From Pseudomonas pseudonitroreducens (GTDB lineage Bacteria > Pseudomonadota > Gammaproteobacteria > Pseudomonadales > Pseudomonadaceae), in NCBI RefSeq assembly GCF_021603645.1, contig NZ_BQHJ01000007.1:248001-312000 (forward strand): a DNA stretch of 64,000 bases. Direction: 5' to 3'. Positions 9,901 to 19,500 of the stretch are shown piece by piece; position 1 is the stretch's first letter, and the number at the start of each line of letters is the position of its first letter. The position numbers and the translations under genes are program-made. The notes beneath the pieces are model-generated. The model worked only from the letters and a program-made list of their open reading frames with translations. It did not search any database and was not told where the DNA came from.

Positions 9901-10221
9901 GCCTTCGTGGATCTCCATGCCGTTTTCACGGACCAGCATGCGTCGCTGCAGCGGGACCACATCCAGGTCCTGGCGCTGGGTGGACTCGTCGCTCTGCTGT
10001 GCAACTCGGTTGAGGAAGGCCTCGTGCTCGTGGATGTCGCCCACCAGGCGGCTGAAGTGGAAGTGCACCTTGTCTCGCTCCTCCTGCACGACCCGGCCAA
10101 GCGCCCAGTAACAGGCACCGACCAGCATCAGGGCAAGGGAGACGGCGCACAGCAGCACGACGTTCAGGCGCAGCGAGGTGCTGGCCAGCTTGCGAATCGA
10201 GCCGTGGTCATGTTCCTTCAT
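6991..10221 (-). CDS. rcsC: RcsC-like hybrid sensor kinase, HisKA-HATPase-REC-Hpt
   Basis: A 1076-residue inner-membrane hybrid kinase. TM1 spans about residues 17-40, a periplasmic sensor domain follows, and TM2 is about 330-352. A PAS-like linker leads to the H-box MSHEIRTPLYGVLG (His near 500), HATPase (N box LSNALKF, G boxes DTGIGM and GTGLGLS), and a receiver starting VLVAEDNPINQ with Asp in LLTDVNMPV (near 900). A C-terminal Hpt domain has HRLRGAL (near 1020). It can therefore run a complete His-Asp-His relay to the RcsB-like regulator. ATG 10221 (MKEHDHGS) is preferred to the longer frame from 10362, which lacks a membrane-protein-like start. Confidence 0.85.
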   Translation of the reverse strand: MKEHDHGSIRKLASTSLRLNVVLLCAVSLALMLVGACYWALGRVVQEERDKVHFHFSRLVGDIHEHEAFLNRVAQQSDESTQRQDLDVVPLQRRMLVRENGMEIHEGREFSFAMSFTLAQLMRPTPQERPGTFSFGVMLTNFYSSYWSTSSFPSPQVLVVDLHGSTSLAVPSIGNFRGQRPLTRGNYLRVIERVHEALEERAPKRSDTQVHWAQAQAYTGGTTRELLAYVSLDLPDALWWESDLDRRVVAVSLLDLGRINDLEQVLDRPVFDELQLVSPDGQVLIDFSGGEKDYQEGLNFSVDGLVFKVRSEFTGGWTALYRLSYASFFRYAKWQFLGGLALILGSLAGGWFAIRWYSRRVIRPARRAHLEIIESDAFSRAVIQTAPVALCVLRHGSHQVVMQNRLAELWLGDAEAITRISREWDLGERSADMGGEVVFEVEGRALHASFAPTRYRGENVVLCAFNDISAHKQAQQMLADAKLSADAASEAKSVFLATMSHEIRTPLYGVLGTLELLGLTELTGQQRDYLATIQRSSSTLLQLISDILDVSKIEAGQMALEVLEFNPLELAEDVVAGYAGVAEGKELQLYACIDANVPGLVRGDAARIRQILANLLSNALKFTDIGRVVLRLRVVVSEAGETALQWQVTDTGIGMSDAQQQRLFEPFYQAHGHEHTVSGTGLGLSICARLSQLMGGQLRVVSETGLGSSFTFTLALPVLERVQPLADGSPLLPQPVYVRAPVKELAQNLAAWIDCWGGSALLQEELPSSTPPGAVLLDLLEAGEEPLWGGPRVCALTDASAQPQASAQGWEVSLYHLSGIAQALRLAQQGVGSEARQVPRVARLGKLGLRVLVAEDNPINQALLKEQLEELGCRVTLTSNGREALQRWAPGAFDALLTDVNMPVMNGYELVGELRRHDSWLPIIGVTANALREEGERCMAVGMNAWLVKPMSLRTLHDGLLKVCGHAAAELPASENTSETPVPERIQVSEKMRDLFLRTMRQDMQGVTDALQRNDLATVRQQVHRLRGALAVVQAHGLSDACGAVEEALIAQPAGPELSAAVTMLMGRIEAALASL

Positions 10222-10365
10222 GCACAGTATCCGGTGTCGCGGAAAGTAGCGGCGGAGGGCCCGCCGGATACCAGCAGACTGTAGATGCGAGTACGCGATA
10301 AGGCGACCCGACGGCCTCGCTGAAGCCGACGATCGCCCTTGCATGCACGATGTGTCTGCCATGGA

Positions 10366-11562
10366 TCAATGAGCCATGGCAGATCGCTCCTGGAGCAGTT
10401 GGCGGGTGAACACGGCCGGCGGCACCGCTTCGGAGAACAGAAAGCCCTGGGCGCAGTCACAGCGCAGGCGGCGCAGCAGGGCCAGTTCGTCCGGGTGTTC
10501 GACACCTTCAGCGATCACCTCCAGGCCCAGTTGCCGACCGAGCTTGACGATGCTTTCCAGTGCCGCCGCCAGCCCTTCGTCATCCACGCAGCCATGCACC
10601 AGCGCGCGATCGATCTTCAGCTCGGTGAAGGGCGTCGAGACCAGGTTGTACAGCGAGCTGTAGCCCTGGCCGAAATCGTCCTGGGCGAGGCCGAAGCCCT
10701 TCATGCGCAGGCGGTAGGTGCCGGCATAGTAGTTCGCCGGGGTCGCCGTGTGGCTGCATTCGAGCAGCTCGAAGACGATGTGTGCCGGAACCCCGCCACG
10801 GGCTGCAACGAAGGCGGCGAGACGATCGGGCAGCTCGGGATCGTCCAGCAGATGGGTCGGCAGGTTCACCGCCACCGACAGGTGGAATCCCAGCTGGCTC
10901 CAGTCGGCCTGGGCCTGCAGGGCCTGCTCGAGCACCGTCCAGAGCAGCGCCTCGTCGAGCCCGGCCGCTGTCAGAGCCGGCATGAAGCTGCCCGGCTGCA
11001 GCACGCCATGGCGCGGATGCTCCCAGCGCACCAGTGCCTCGGCGGCGACGATGCGGCCGTCGATCAACGAAGCCTTGGGCTGGAACCAGGCACACAACTG
11101 CCGCTGTTCCAGGGCGTGCTCCAGCTCTGCCCGGGTCGGTGCGGGGATGGCCGGCGCGCGGTGTTGTTCGGCGCGTTCAAGGCGCGAGACGAGCTTGTCC
11201 AGCAGGCGCCGGACCACTGGCGCACGGGCCGGCTTGGCGATCTGTTCGAGCACCGTGATGCCGTGGGCGCGGGCCACCATGCAGGCGCTGCCCATCAGCG
11301 GGCGCGACGCCGAACTCATGATCGCCAGCAGCGGCGGATGGCTCAGCGCGGCGAGGCGCTGGATCAGTTGCACGCCATCCAGGCCCGGCATCATCAGGTC
11401 ACTGACCACCAGGTCGAAGCGTTCATGCTCCAGCCAGCGCAGCGCCTCGGCGCCATCCTCGGCGGCGCGCAGTTCCACCGCGCCCTGCTCGCGAAACAGG
11501 TTAAGCAGGTACTCGCGCTGGAAGGGTTGGTCTTCGACGATCAGGATTCGCTGATGTCGCAT
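10366..11562 (-). CDS. pvrR: PvrR-like REC-EAL c-di-GMP phosphodiesterase
   Basis: A 398-residue response regulator with a receiver (residues 5-120, Asp55 in VVSDLMMPG) and a C-terminal EAL domain (about 150-385). The catalytic signature looks complete: EALVRW, Asn in VAVNLP, Glu in FELLE, the DDFGQGYSS loop, Lys in LKIDRAL, Glu in VIAEGVE, and Gln in QGFLFS. It is therefore likely an active phosphodiesterase that lowers c-di-GMP and opposes fimbriae and biofilm, like PvrR and RocR. The start ATG 11562 lies inside the 3' end of the upstream kinase gene (22-base overlap), so the two are translationally coupled. Confidence 0.88.
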   Translation of the reverse strand: MRHQRILIVEDQPFQREYLLNLFREQGAVELRAAEDGAEALRWLEHERFDLVVSDLMMPGLDGVQLIQRLAALSHPPLLAIMSSASRPLMGSACMVARAHGITVLEQIAKPARAPVVRRLLDKLVSRLERAEQHRAPAIPAPTRAELEHALEQRQLCAWFQPKASLIDGRIVAAEALVRWEHPRHGVLQPGSFMPALTAAGLDEALLWTVLEQALQAQADWSQLGFHLSVAVNLPTHLLDDPELPDRLAAFVAARGGVPAHIVFELLECSHTATPANYYAGTYRLRMKGFGLAQDDFGQGYSSLYNLVSTPFTELKIDRALVHGCVDDEGLAAALESIVKLGRQLGLEVIAEGVEHPDELALLRRLRCDCAQGFLFSEAVPPAVFTRQLLQERSAMAH

Positions 11563-14387
11563 GTCGGCACCTCCGCGGGCAGGCTGGTCAGGCATTGGCG
11601 CAGGGTGCGCAGGTCCACCGGCTTGAGCAGGCAGAGGTTCATGCCAGCGGCGAGGCAACGCTCGTTTTCCTCGTGCATGGCGTTGGCGGTGGCGCCGATG
11701 ATCGGCCCGCGATAGCCGCGCTGGCGCAGCGCACGCGCCAGTTCGTAGCCATTGAGATGGGGCATGTTGACGTCGGTGAGCACCACCTCGAAGGCATCCG
11801 GCTGCCAGCGCGTGAGCGCCTGCCGGCCGTCCACGGCGAGCTCGACCGCACAGCCGAGGGTTTCCAGCTGGTCGCGCAGAATCAGTTGGTTGATCGGGTT
11901 GTCCTCCACCAGCAGCACGCGCAGGCCGAGGCCGATGTCCGGCAGGGCTTCGGCCAGGCGCGCCGCCTCACCACCGAGGCAGCCCTGTGCCGCCGCCAGC
12001 GCACGGCGCAGCCCTTCGAGGTTGTAACGGCCGACGTGCCAGTCGCAGCCTTCCTGGCGCGGCTGCTCGCCCCCCAGGTCGGTCACCAGCACCCGGCAGC
12101 CGCGCCAGTTGGGCAGCGGCTTGCGGTCATGGGGGTTGAAGCGCAGGTCCACCAGCACACTGGAGGCGTCTTCCTCGACCGGCTGCTCACAGGCCACCAC
12201 CTGGGCCCGCCCGCCCCAGCGAGTGATCCAGCCGCACAGGCTCTCGGCCAGCTCGCGGGTCGGCGCATGCACCCAGACCATCGAGTTGTACAGCCGGGGT
12301 TCGTTGTGCGCCTGCCGGTCCACGCATTGCAGCGGCAGGCTGAGGGCGAAGCTGCTGCCCAGGCCGACGTCGCTGACGACTCGCAGCTGCCCGCCCATCA
12401 ACTCGGTGAGGCGCTTGCAGATCGACAGGCCAAGGCCCGTGCCGCCGGCCATGCGGGCGTTGCCGGAGACCTGGTAGAAGGCATCGAAAAGGTGCGCCTG
12501 CTGGTCCTCGGGGATGCCGATACCGGTATCGGCGACCTGCCAGTGCAGGGTGTCATGCCAGCCCTCCCCCGGCTCCGAGCGCACCCGCAGGACGATGCGC
12601 CCGCTATCGGTGAACTTCACCGCGTTGCTCAGCAGGTTGTTGAGGATCTGGCGGATGCGCGTGGCGTCGCCGAGCATCCGCTCGGGCATCTGCGGGTCGC
12701 AGCAGGCATAGATCTGCAGGCCTTTGGCGCGGGCGGTAGCGGCGTAGGACTGGACCGTATCAAGGGTCAGCTCCAGCGGCGAGAATTCCACCGGCTCCAG
12801 GCCCAGCTGGCCGACCTCGATCTTCGATACGTCGAGCACGTCGCTGATCAGTTGCAGCAGGGTCGACGAGGAACGCTGGATCGCACGCAGGTAGCCGGAC
12901 TGCTGGTGGTCCAGCGCCGTGCGGCCGAGCAGCTCGAGGGTACCGAGCACGCCATAGAGCGGTGTGCGGATCTCATGGCTCATGGTCGCCAGGAACAGCG
13001 TCTTGGCCTCGTTGGCGGTGTCGGACAGGCGCTTGGCTTCGGCCAGCGCGGCTTCCGTCTGCTTGCGTGCGCTGATGTCGCTGAAGGCACAGCAGAGCAC
13101 TTCCTCGCCCTTGTAGCGCGTCGGCGTGTAGCTCAGGTAGAGGTGCCGCCCCGTGTGCGTCTCGACCTCCTCGGAGCCTCCCTCCTCGCCACTGTTGAAG
13201 CCCCGTTCGAGCCAGCCGTGGCTCCAGTAGCGGCGCTCGTCGCCGCTGCCGAGCCACTGCTGGGCAAGGCGGTTCTCCAGCACCACCTCGGCGTCGTTGC
13301 GGCGCAACACGCAGAGCGCCACCGGCGCGGTCTGGATCATCGCGCGGTGGAAACCCTCGTTCTCCACCAGCGCGTTCAGGCGATGCTGCGCCGGGCCGAT
13401 CAGGCGCCGGTTGATGCGCCGGCACATGCCCCAGACCAGCAGCGAGCAACCCATCAGGAAGGCCAGCGAGGCGAGTACCCGGGGCCACATCGGCACCAGC
13501 AGCTCGGCAAGGTTGAAGTAGTAGATCAGCGACCAGTCGGAACTGCCCAGGTGCTTGAGCAGCGCCAGGTGGCTGGGCAGCAGGCCGGCACCGCTGAAGG
13601 AAAAGTTGTCGCCTTCCCAGAGGTCGCTGAACTGCAGGCCGAGCTGTGGCGTGACCGCGCTGCCGAGGATCGCCCGGTGCTCACGGTCGAGCAGCAGGAA
13701 ACGCCCCGCCTCGGGCACGCCGAAGGCCGCGGACAAATCGGCGCCGAACAGCTCCAGGCCCAGCCAGCCGTTGTCTTCCTCGTTGGTCACGCGGGTGAAC
13801 AGGTACTGCCGCGCTTGCGGGTCGGTCGGGTCGGCGAGCCAGCGTACCTGCCGCTCCTCCTTCGGTGTGCCGGGCTGCCCCAGCGCTTCGAGCACCGACG
13901 GCGGCACCACCGCGTTGAGCGCTGGAGCGCCGTAGAGGCGGGTCACCGAGCGATTGGGGCCTGGCGAGACATAGATCAGGTTCAGCCGCTTGGCTTCCAT
14001 CTCCGACAGGTCGCGCCCGGAGAGGGCCAGGCTCCAGCTCGAACCGGGCTCGCCCAGGGTGACGAAAACCTGCTCATGGGGCGGCACCGGCACGCTCAGC
14101 TGGCGCCACTGCACCAGCGGCTCGTGGACTTTCCAGGTCACTCCCCGGCTGATGTGTTCGAGCAGCGATTCGCGCTGGCCGAGGTAATCCTGGGCCTCGT
14201 ACATGGCCGCGTTCATCTGCCGACGCAGCTGCGACACTTCACTGTTGAAGCTTGCGGCGAGAAACAGGCTGAGCGTGAAGAACAGGCAGGCGATCACCAC
14301 CCAGGCCAGCAGACGAAGGAGCTTTCGGGCTGCCTTCGGGGTGGAAAAGGACGAATCCTGGCGACGAAGGAACTGCTTGAGTTTCAT
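11541..14387 (-). CDS. pvrS: PvrS-like hybrid sensor kinase without Hpt
   Basis: A 948-residue inner-membrane hybrid kinase, paralogous to the RcsC-like protein. TM1 is about residues 24-46, followed by a periplasmic domain, TM2 about 305-328, and a PAS-like segment (VALCVLRRNDAEVVLENRLAQ). The H-box MSHEIRTPLYGVLG (His near 473) is followed by HATPase (LSNAVKF, DTGIGIP, GTGLGLS) and a receiver (VLLVEDNPINQ; Asp in VLTDVNMPH near 873). Unlike its partner it ends right after the receiver, with no Hpt, so it needs an external Hpt for a phosphorelay. It is the first gene of the set; the 97-base gap to recD is the place to look for its promoter. Confidence 0.85.
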   Translation of the reverse strand: MKLKQFLRRQDSSFSTPKAARKLLRLLAWVVIACLFFTLSLFLAASFNSEVSQLRRQMNAAMYEAQDYLGQRESLLEHISRGVTWKVHEPLVQWRQLSVPVPPHEQVFVTLGEPGSSWSLALSGRDLSEMEAKRLNLIYVSPGPNRSVTRLYGAPALNAVVPPSVLEALGQPGTPKEERQVRWLADPTDPQARQYLFTRVTNEEDNGWLGLELFGADLSAAFGVPEAGRFLLLDREHRAILGSAVTPQLGLQFSDLWEGDNFSFSGAGLLPSHLALLKHLGSSDWSLIYYFNLAELLVPMWPRVLASLAFLMGCSLLVWGMCRRINRRLIGPAQHRLNALVENEGFHRAMIQTAPVALCVLRRNDAEVVLENRLAQQWLGSGDERRYWSHGWLERGFNSGEEGGSEEVETHTGRHLYLSYTPTRYKGEEVLCCAFSDISARKQTEAALAEAKRLSDTANEAKTLFLATMSHEIRTPLYGVLGTLELLGRTALDHQQSGYLRAIQRSSSTLLQLISDVLDVSKIEVGQLGLEPVEFSPLELTLDTVQSYAATARAKGLQIYACCDPQMPERMLGDATRIRQILNNLLSNAVKFTDSGRIVLRVRSEPGEGWHDTLHWQVADTGIGIPEDQQAHLFDAFYQVSGNARMAGGTGLGLSICKRLTELMGGQLRVVSDVGLGSSFALSLPLQCVDRQAHNEPRLYNSMVWVHAPTRELAESLCGWITRWGGRAQVVACEQPVEEDASSVLVDLRFNPHDRKPLPNWRGCRVLVTDLGGEQPRQEGCDWHVGRYNLEGLRRALAAAQGCLGGEAARLAEALPDIGLGLRVLLVEDNPINQLILRDQLETLGCAVELAVDGRQALTRWQPDAFEVVLTDVNMPHLNGYELARALRQRGYRGPIIGATANAMHEENERCLAAGMNLCLLKPVDLRTLRQCLTSLPAEVPTCDISES

Positions 14388-14484
14388 GTCCGCCAGCCTG
14401 GAGAAAAGCGGGCCAGACGGACATCAGACAAATCTAAAAAGTGCCGATTCGCGAGCGATCACCCAGAAACCCTTACCTCGCCGG

Positions 14485-16509
14485 TCAGCCGTCCAGCAAT
14501 CCGCTCGCCCGCTGTACTCGTCGCTCCGTCGCCGCTTCCAGCACCTGCCTGCCACGCCCGGCGCTGGCCAGGGTGAACCACTGGCGGGCGCGGGTGATGC
14601 CGGTATAGACCAGCTCGCGGGTGAGGATGGGGTTGAGGCTATCGGGCAGCAGCAGCGCAGCGTGGGTGAACTCCGAGCCCTGGGATTTGTGCACGGTCAT
14701 GGCGAACACCGTTTCCACCGCCTGCAGGCGGCTGGGCAGGATCCAGCGGATATTGTCGCTGCCGTCGCCCGCCGGGAAGGCCACGCGCGCCACCCAGCGC
14801 ACCGAACCATCGTCAGCCGTCTGCGGCAGCGCCAGGGTGATGCCGATATCGCCGTTCATCAGGCCCAGGCCGTAGTCGTTGCGGGTGACCAGCACCGGAC
14901 GGCCGGCGAACCAGCCGTTCGCCGTGGTGATCAGCCCTTCGCGTTGCAGCAGATCGCCGATCAGGTTGTTCAGCCCCTCCACGCCCCAGGGCCCGCGCCG
15001 TAATGCGCAGAGCAACTGGAACTGGCCGTGGGCCTCGAGCACTGTTCTTGCCCAGGCATCCAGCGCAGCCTGGCCGGCGTCATGGGCCGGACGCGCGCCG
15101 CTGACCACGCGCAGGTAGTGGGCGTAGCCGACCGGGCCGAACAGGTCACCGCCACGCCCGCCGTCGATCACCAGGTCGCGCAGGCTGCGGGTTTCCTGGG
15201 CGTCCACGGCGATGCGGGCGAGGTCCTGGTGTTGCGCCTTCCAGACTTGGCGCAAAGCTGGGATATCGCCGGCGTTGACCGCTTCGGCCAGTTGGCCGAT
15301 GCCGCTGCCGGCACTGAAGCGGTGACTGTGGCGGAGCATGGCCACCGCCTGGTCGAGGTCGCTGCCGGAGGCATCCAGCAGCACGTCGTCAATGGCTTCG
15401 CCGGTCACGGCTTGCAGCCAGTCGCGGGTGGCCGGGCGGTAGTGGCCTTCGCGGGCGCGGCTGCACAACTCGCCGAGCACCGCGCCGGCCTCCACCGAGG
15501 CCAACTGGTCCTTGTCGCCCAGCAGGATCAAACGGGCACGCGGCGGCAGGGCGGCCAGCAGCGCGGCCATCATTTCCAGATCGACCATCGAGGCTTCGTC
15601 CACCACCAGCAGCTCCAGCGCCAGCGGGTTGCCGGCGTGGTGGCGGAACTGCCGGCTGTCCGGGCGGCTGCCGAGCAGACGGTGCAAGGTAGTGACTTCG
15701 GTGGGGATCGCCGCGCGCGCGGCCTCGCCATTGGCCAGGCCGGAGAGGTCGAGGCGCTGCACGGCGCCGGCGATGGATTCGTTCAGGCGCGCCGCGGCCT
15801 TGCCGGTAGGCGCGGCCAGGCGGATGCGCAGCGCCCGGCCGCCCTCCCCCAGCGCCAGGCTTTGCAGCAGGGCGAGCAGCTTCACCACGGTAGTGGTCTT
15901 GCCGGTGCCGGGGCCGCCGGTGACGATGCCGAAGGCATTGCCGGCGACCAGCGCGCAGGCGAGTTTCTGCCAGTCTGCCGGGGCACCTGTTTTTTTCGGG
16001 AACAACGCCTCCAGCGCCTGGCGCAACTGGGCGACGGGCAGCGCCGCGCGCAGTGCGTCGCCCTGTTGCAGACGCTGGTCGATAGCGCTGCGCACTTCGC
16101 GCTCGTACTGCCAGTAGCGACGCAGATACAGACGCCGGCCGGACAGCACCAGCGGCGTATCGCCGGGGCCGTCGCCGACCAGCCGCGAGTCGTCGAGCAC
16201 GCGGCGCCAAGCGTCGAGATCGAAGCCTTCCAGCAGCACGCCGGGCAGCTCCGGGGCATCCTTCGCCGAGTCGCCTTCGGGCGGCAGTGAAAGAGCGAAG
16301 CGGCTGTCGGCCAGCGTTGCCTCCAGGTCGAGACAGACGTGCCCACGGCCGAGCTGGTGGCTGGCCAGTGCGGCAGCGAGGATCAGCAGCGGGTTGGCGT
16401 CCGGCGCGCGCTCGACGAGGAAGGTCGCGAAGGCGCGATCCAGCTCGCGCAACCAGCCGCGTTCGGCCCAGCGACCGATCAGTGCGAGCATCTCGGCAGT
16501 GCTCTTCAT
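14485..16509 (-). CDS. recD: Exonuclease V alpha subunit RecD
   Basis: A 674-residue superfamily 1B 5'-3' helicase subunit of RecBCD, for double-strand-break repair and degradation of linear foreign DNA. Walker A is GGPGTGKTTTVVKLL (about residues 197-211) and Walker B is LLVVDEASMVDL. The helicase motif LLGDKDQLASVEAG and the C-terminal VYTGITRAR are clear. The start ATG 16509 overlaps the recB stop by 4 bases, so recC-recB-recD is one coupled operon. Confidence 0.97.
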   Translation of the reverse strand: MKSTAEMLALIGRWAERGWLRELDRAFATFLVERAPDANPLLILAAALASHQLGRGHVCLDLEATLADSRFALSLPPEGDSAKDAPELPGVLLEGFDLDAWRRVLDDSRLVGDGPGDTPLVLSGRRLYLRRYWQYEREVRSAIDQRLQQGDALRAALPVAQLRQALEALFPKKTGAPADWQKLACALVAGNAFGIVTGGPGTGKTTTVVKLLALLQSLALGEGGRALRIRLAAPTGKAAARLNESIAGAVQRLDLSGLANGEAARAAIPTEVTTLHRLLGSRPDSRQFRHHAGNPLALELLVVDEASMVDLEMMAALLAALPPRARLILLGDKDQLASVEAGAVLGELCSRAREGHYRPATRDWLQAVTGEAIDDVLLDASGSDLDQAVAMLRHSHRFSAGSGIGQLAEAVNAGDIPALRQVWKAQHQDLARIAVDAQETRSLRDLVIDGGRGGDLFGPVGYAHYLRVVSGARPAHDAGQAALDAWARTVLEAHGQFQLLCALRRGPWGVEGLNNLIGDLLQREGLITTANGWFAGRPVLVTRNDYGLGLMNGDIGITLALPQTADDGSVRWVARVAFPAGDGSDNIRWILPSRLQAVETVFAMTVHKSQGSEFTHAALLLPDSLNPILTRELVYTGITRARQWFTLASAGRGRQVLEAATERRVQRASGLLDG

Positions 16510-19500
16510 GCCGGCACCTCCGCGCGGAACAGGCGATCCAGTTCGTCCATCAGCACCTTCGGCGGACGCTCCAGGTACATGCCCTGGGTTGCCGAGGAAC
16601 TGCCGCGCAGGAACAGGTACATCGCGCCTCCGATGTGGCGGTCGTAGTCATAGTCAGGCAGACGCGCCTGCAGCAGCCGATGCAGGGCGAACAGGTAGAG
16701 CGCGTACTGCAGGTCGTAGCGGTGCTCCAGCAGCGCCTCGCGCAGCGCATCGTGCGTGTAGGCCTCGTCGTCGGCGCCCAGCCAGTTGGATTTGTAGTCG
16801 GCCACGTAGTAGCGGCCTTCGTGCTCGAACACCAGGTCGATGAAGCCCTTGAGCATGCCGTTGAGCAGGTTCGCCTGCAGCGTCGGCCGCGCCACGCCGC
16901 CGAGGGTATGGCGGATCACCACGGCATCGAGGCGCTGGCTGTCGACGTTGCGGGTGGCGAACCAGAACTCCATTTCCTTCTGGAAGCTGGCCAGCCCGGC
17001 CAGGCTGACCGGCGCGGCGGCGGGCACGCGGAAGGCGGTGCGCAGGTACTGCCCGAGCCAGCCGCTGAGCGGCTCGATCCACTCTTCCCAGCCACGCAGG
17101 GCGCAGCGCCGGGCGACCTGGTCACGCAGCTGTTCTTCATCGACGTCGAAGTTTTCGTCAGCCGCCCACTCCAGCAGGCCATGGAGGAAGCTGCCGGGGT
17201 TCGCCCCGCGCGGGAAGGCGTGCAGGCTGAATGGCGCCGGCACGGCTTCCACCTCACGCAGGTCTTCCAGGCCGCTTTCGCGCAGCAGGTCCTCACTGGC
17301 GCTGATCGGCTCGTCGGCGGCAGGTGCCGGCGTGACGGCGCTGTCGCCCTCGCTGGCGCCCTCGGTGGCCAGGTTGGCCAGCGCGGAGTAGCTGGCGATC
17401 CACCATTTCTCCGCCACCCGGCGACGCGGCTCGCGAGCCGCGCCCAGCTCGCCGGCCGGTGCGCCGACGAACAGCTCGGAGCCGACTTGCGGTACCGGCA
17501 GCAGGGCAATTTCCGCTTGGCCAGCCTGCAACTCGCCCAGGCGCGCAGCCACCTCCTCGACACTCAGCGCGTTGCCGCCACCGAGCAGGTAGCCCATGGC
17601 GCCCTTGTGCAGCTCGGGGCTCTTGCTGTTGCTCATCACCAGCGGCGCCATGCCCAGCCATACCGCATGGCGCGCACGGGTCAGGGCCACGTAGAGCAGG
17701 CGCATATCCTCGCTCAGGCGCTCGTCGTTGGCCTGCTGGAAGGCCGCCTTGGCCTGCTCCTTGTCGCGGGACAGCTCTACCACCCGCGCATCGCCGACCT
17801 GGAAGCTCGGCGGCGTGCCGCTCTTGCCGTCCAGCTCGCGCCAGGTGCAGATGAAGGGCAGCAGCACCAGCGGGTACTCCAGGCCCTTGGACTTGTGGAT
17901 GGTCACCACCTTGATCAGGTCGGCGTCGCTTTCCAGGCGGAGGATTTCCTCGCTGGAGGGGCTTTCCAGTTGCTCGGCCAGCACGCGCAGCAGCGCATGT
18001 TCACCATCCACTTCCACGGCCTCGCGCTGCAGCCATTCGGCCAGGTGCAGCAGGTTGGTCAGGCTGCGCTCGCCATCGCTCGCGCGCAGCAGGCGCGCCG
18101 GCAAGCTGAAGTCGGCGAGCAGGCGACGCAACATCGGCAGCACGCCCTGCTGCTGCCAGAGCCCGCGGTAGTCGCGGAAGCGCAGGACCATGTCTTCCCA
18201 GAAGCGCTCGTCCTGGTTCAGCCGCTCCAGGGTCGCCCAGTCCAGCGCCAGGCTGCGGGTGGCCAGGGCGATGCGCAGGGCCGCGTCGTCGCCGGGGTCG
18301 GCGCAGGCGCGCAGCCAGTGCAGCAGGTCGACCGCCTCGGGGCTGTCGAACACCGAATCGCGGTCGGACAGATAGACGCTGGCGAGCCGGCGCCTGGCCA
18401 GTTCGCCGCGGATGGCCTCGGCCTCGCCGCGACCGCGCACGAGGATCGCGATGTCCGCCGGGCGCAACGCGCGCCATTGCCCCTCGGCATCGCGGAAACC
18501 GCTCTGCGTGGAGCTCAGCCAGCGCTGGATGGCGCTGGCGCTGCGCTCGGCCATCTGCTGGCGGTACAGCGTGGAGCCGCAGACCTGGCCATCGTTGTCC
18601 AGCTGCCAGAAGGTCATGGCCGGCGCTTCGCTGCCTTCGAGCAGCAGTGTCTCATCACGCCCGCGCGCGCCCACTTCGAGGAAGGGCACGGGGTTTTCCT
18701 GCCCGTCCACGGCAAAGCGAAACGCGCCGCGCGGGTGGCCTTCGGCGAACAGGAAGCAGCGGTTGGCCGCTTCGACCATCGCCAGCGTGGAGCGGTAGTT
18801 GGTACCCAGCGTGTAGTGCCGCCCGGCGGTAGCGGCGCGGGCGCGCAGGTAGGTGTGGATGTCGGCGCCACGGAAGGCATAGATCGCCTGCTTGGGGTCG
18901 CCGATCATGAATAGACCCAATTGCTTTTCTGAAGAGCCCTCTCGCGGGTTCTCGGCGATGCGGTAGACGCGCTCGAAGATGCGGTACTGCAGCGGGTCGG
19001 TGTCCTGGAATTCGTCGATCAGCGCCACCGGGAACTGCTCGCGGATACGCTCGGCCAGGCGCTCGCCGCCGCTGCCGGCGAGGGCGCGATCGAGGCGCAC
19101 CAGCAGGTCGTCGAAACCCAGTTCGGCGCGCTTCTGCTTCTCCGCTTCGAGGTTCTGGCGCACTTCATTCAGCGCATGCAGCAGCAATTGCGGGCCGATC
19201 TCCGGGCGCTGTTCGGCGCGCTCCACCCAGGCGTCGATGGCCTGCAAGGCCGGGTGCTCCGGCACCACGGCCTTGGCTTTCACCTTGATCCGCGTCTGGC
19301 CGAACTTGACGAGGTTGTCCGGCGCATCTGCGCCTTCGCTCCAGGCATCCAGCGCCTCGATCCAGCCGGCAAAGACGCTGTCGTCATCCTTGCCGCGATA
19401 ACTGTTGCCGTTGAGGTCGCCGCGCAGGTTGCGCAGCAGCTCGGCCACACCAGCACGGTCTGCCGCCCAGGCTTCGCGGGCGCGGGTCTCGGCGGCGTCG

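Noticed and set aside
10222-10362. 47-residue N-terminal extension of the RcsC-like kinase
   Set aside because: Composition is unlike a signal or sensor segment and the MKEHDHGS start directly precedes TM1; neither start has a strong ribosome-binding site, so this is a preference, not proof.
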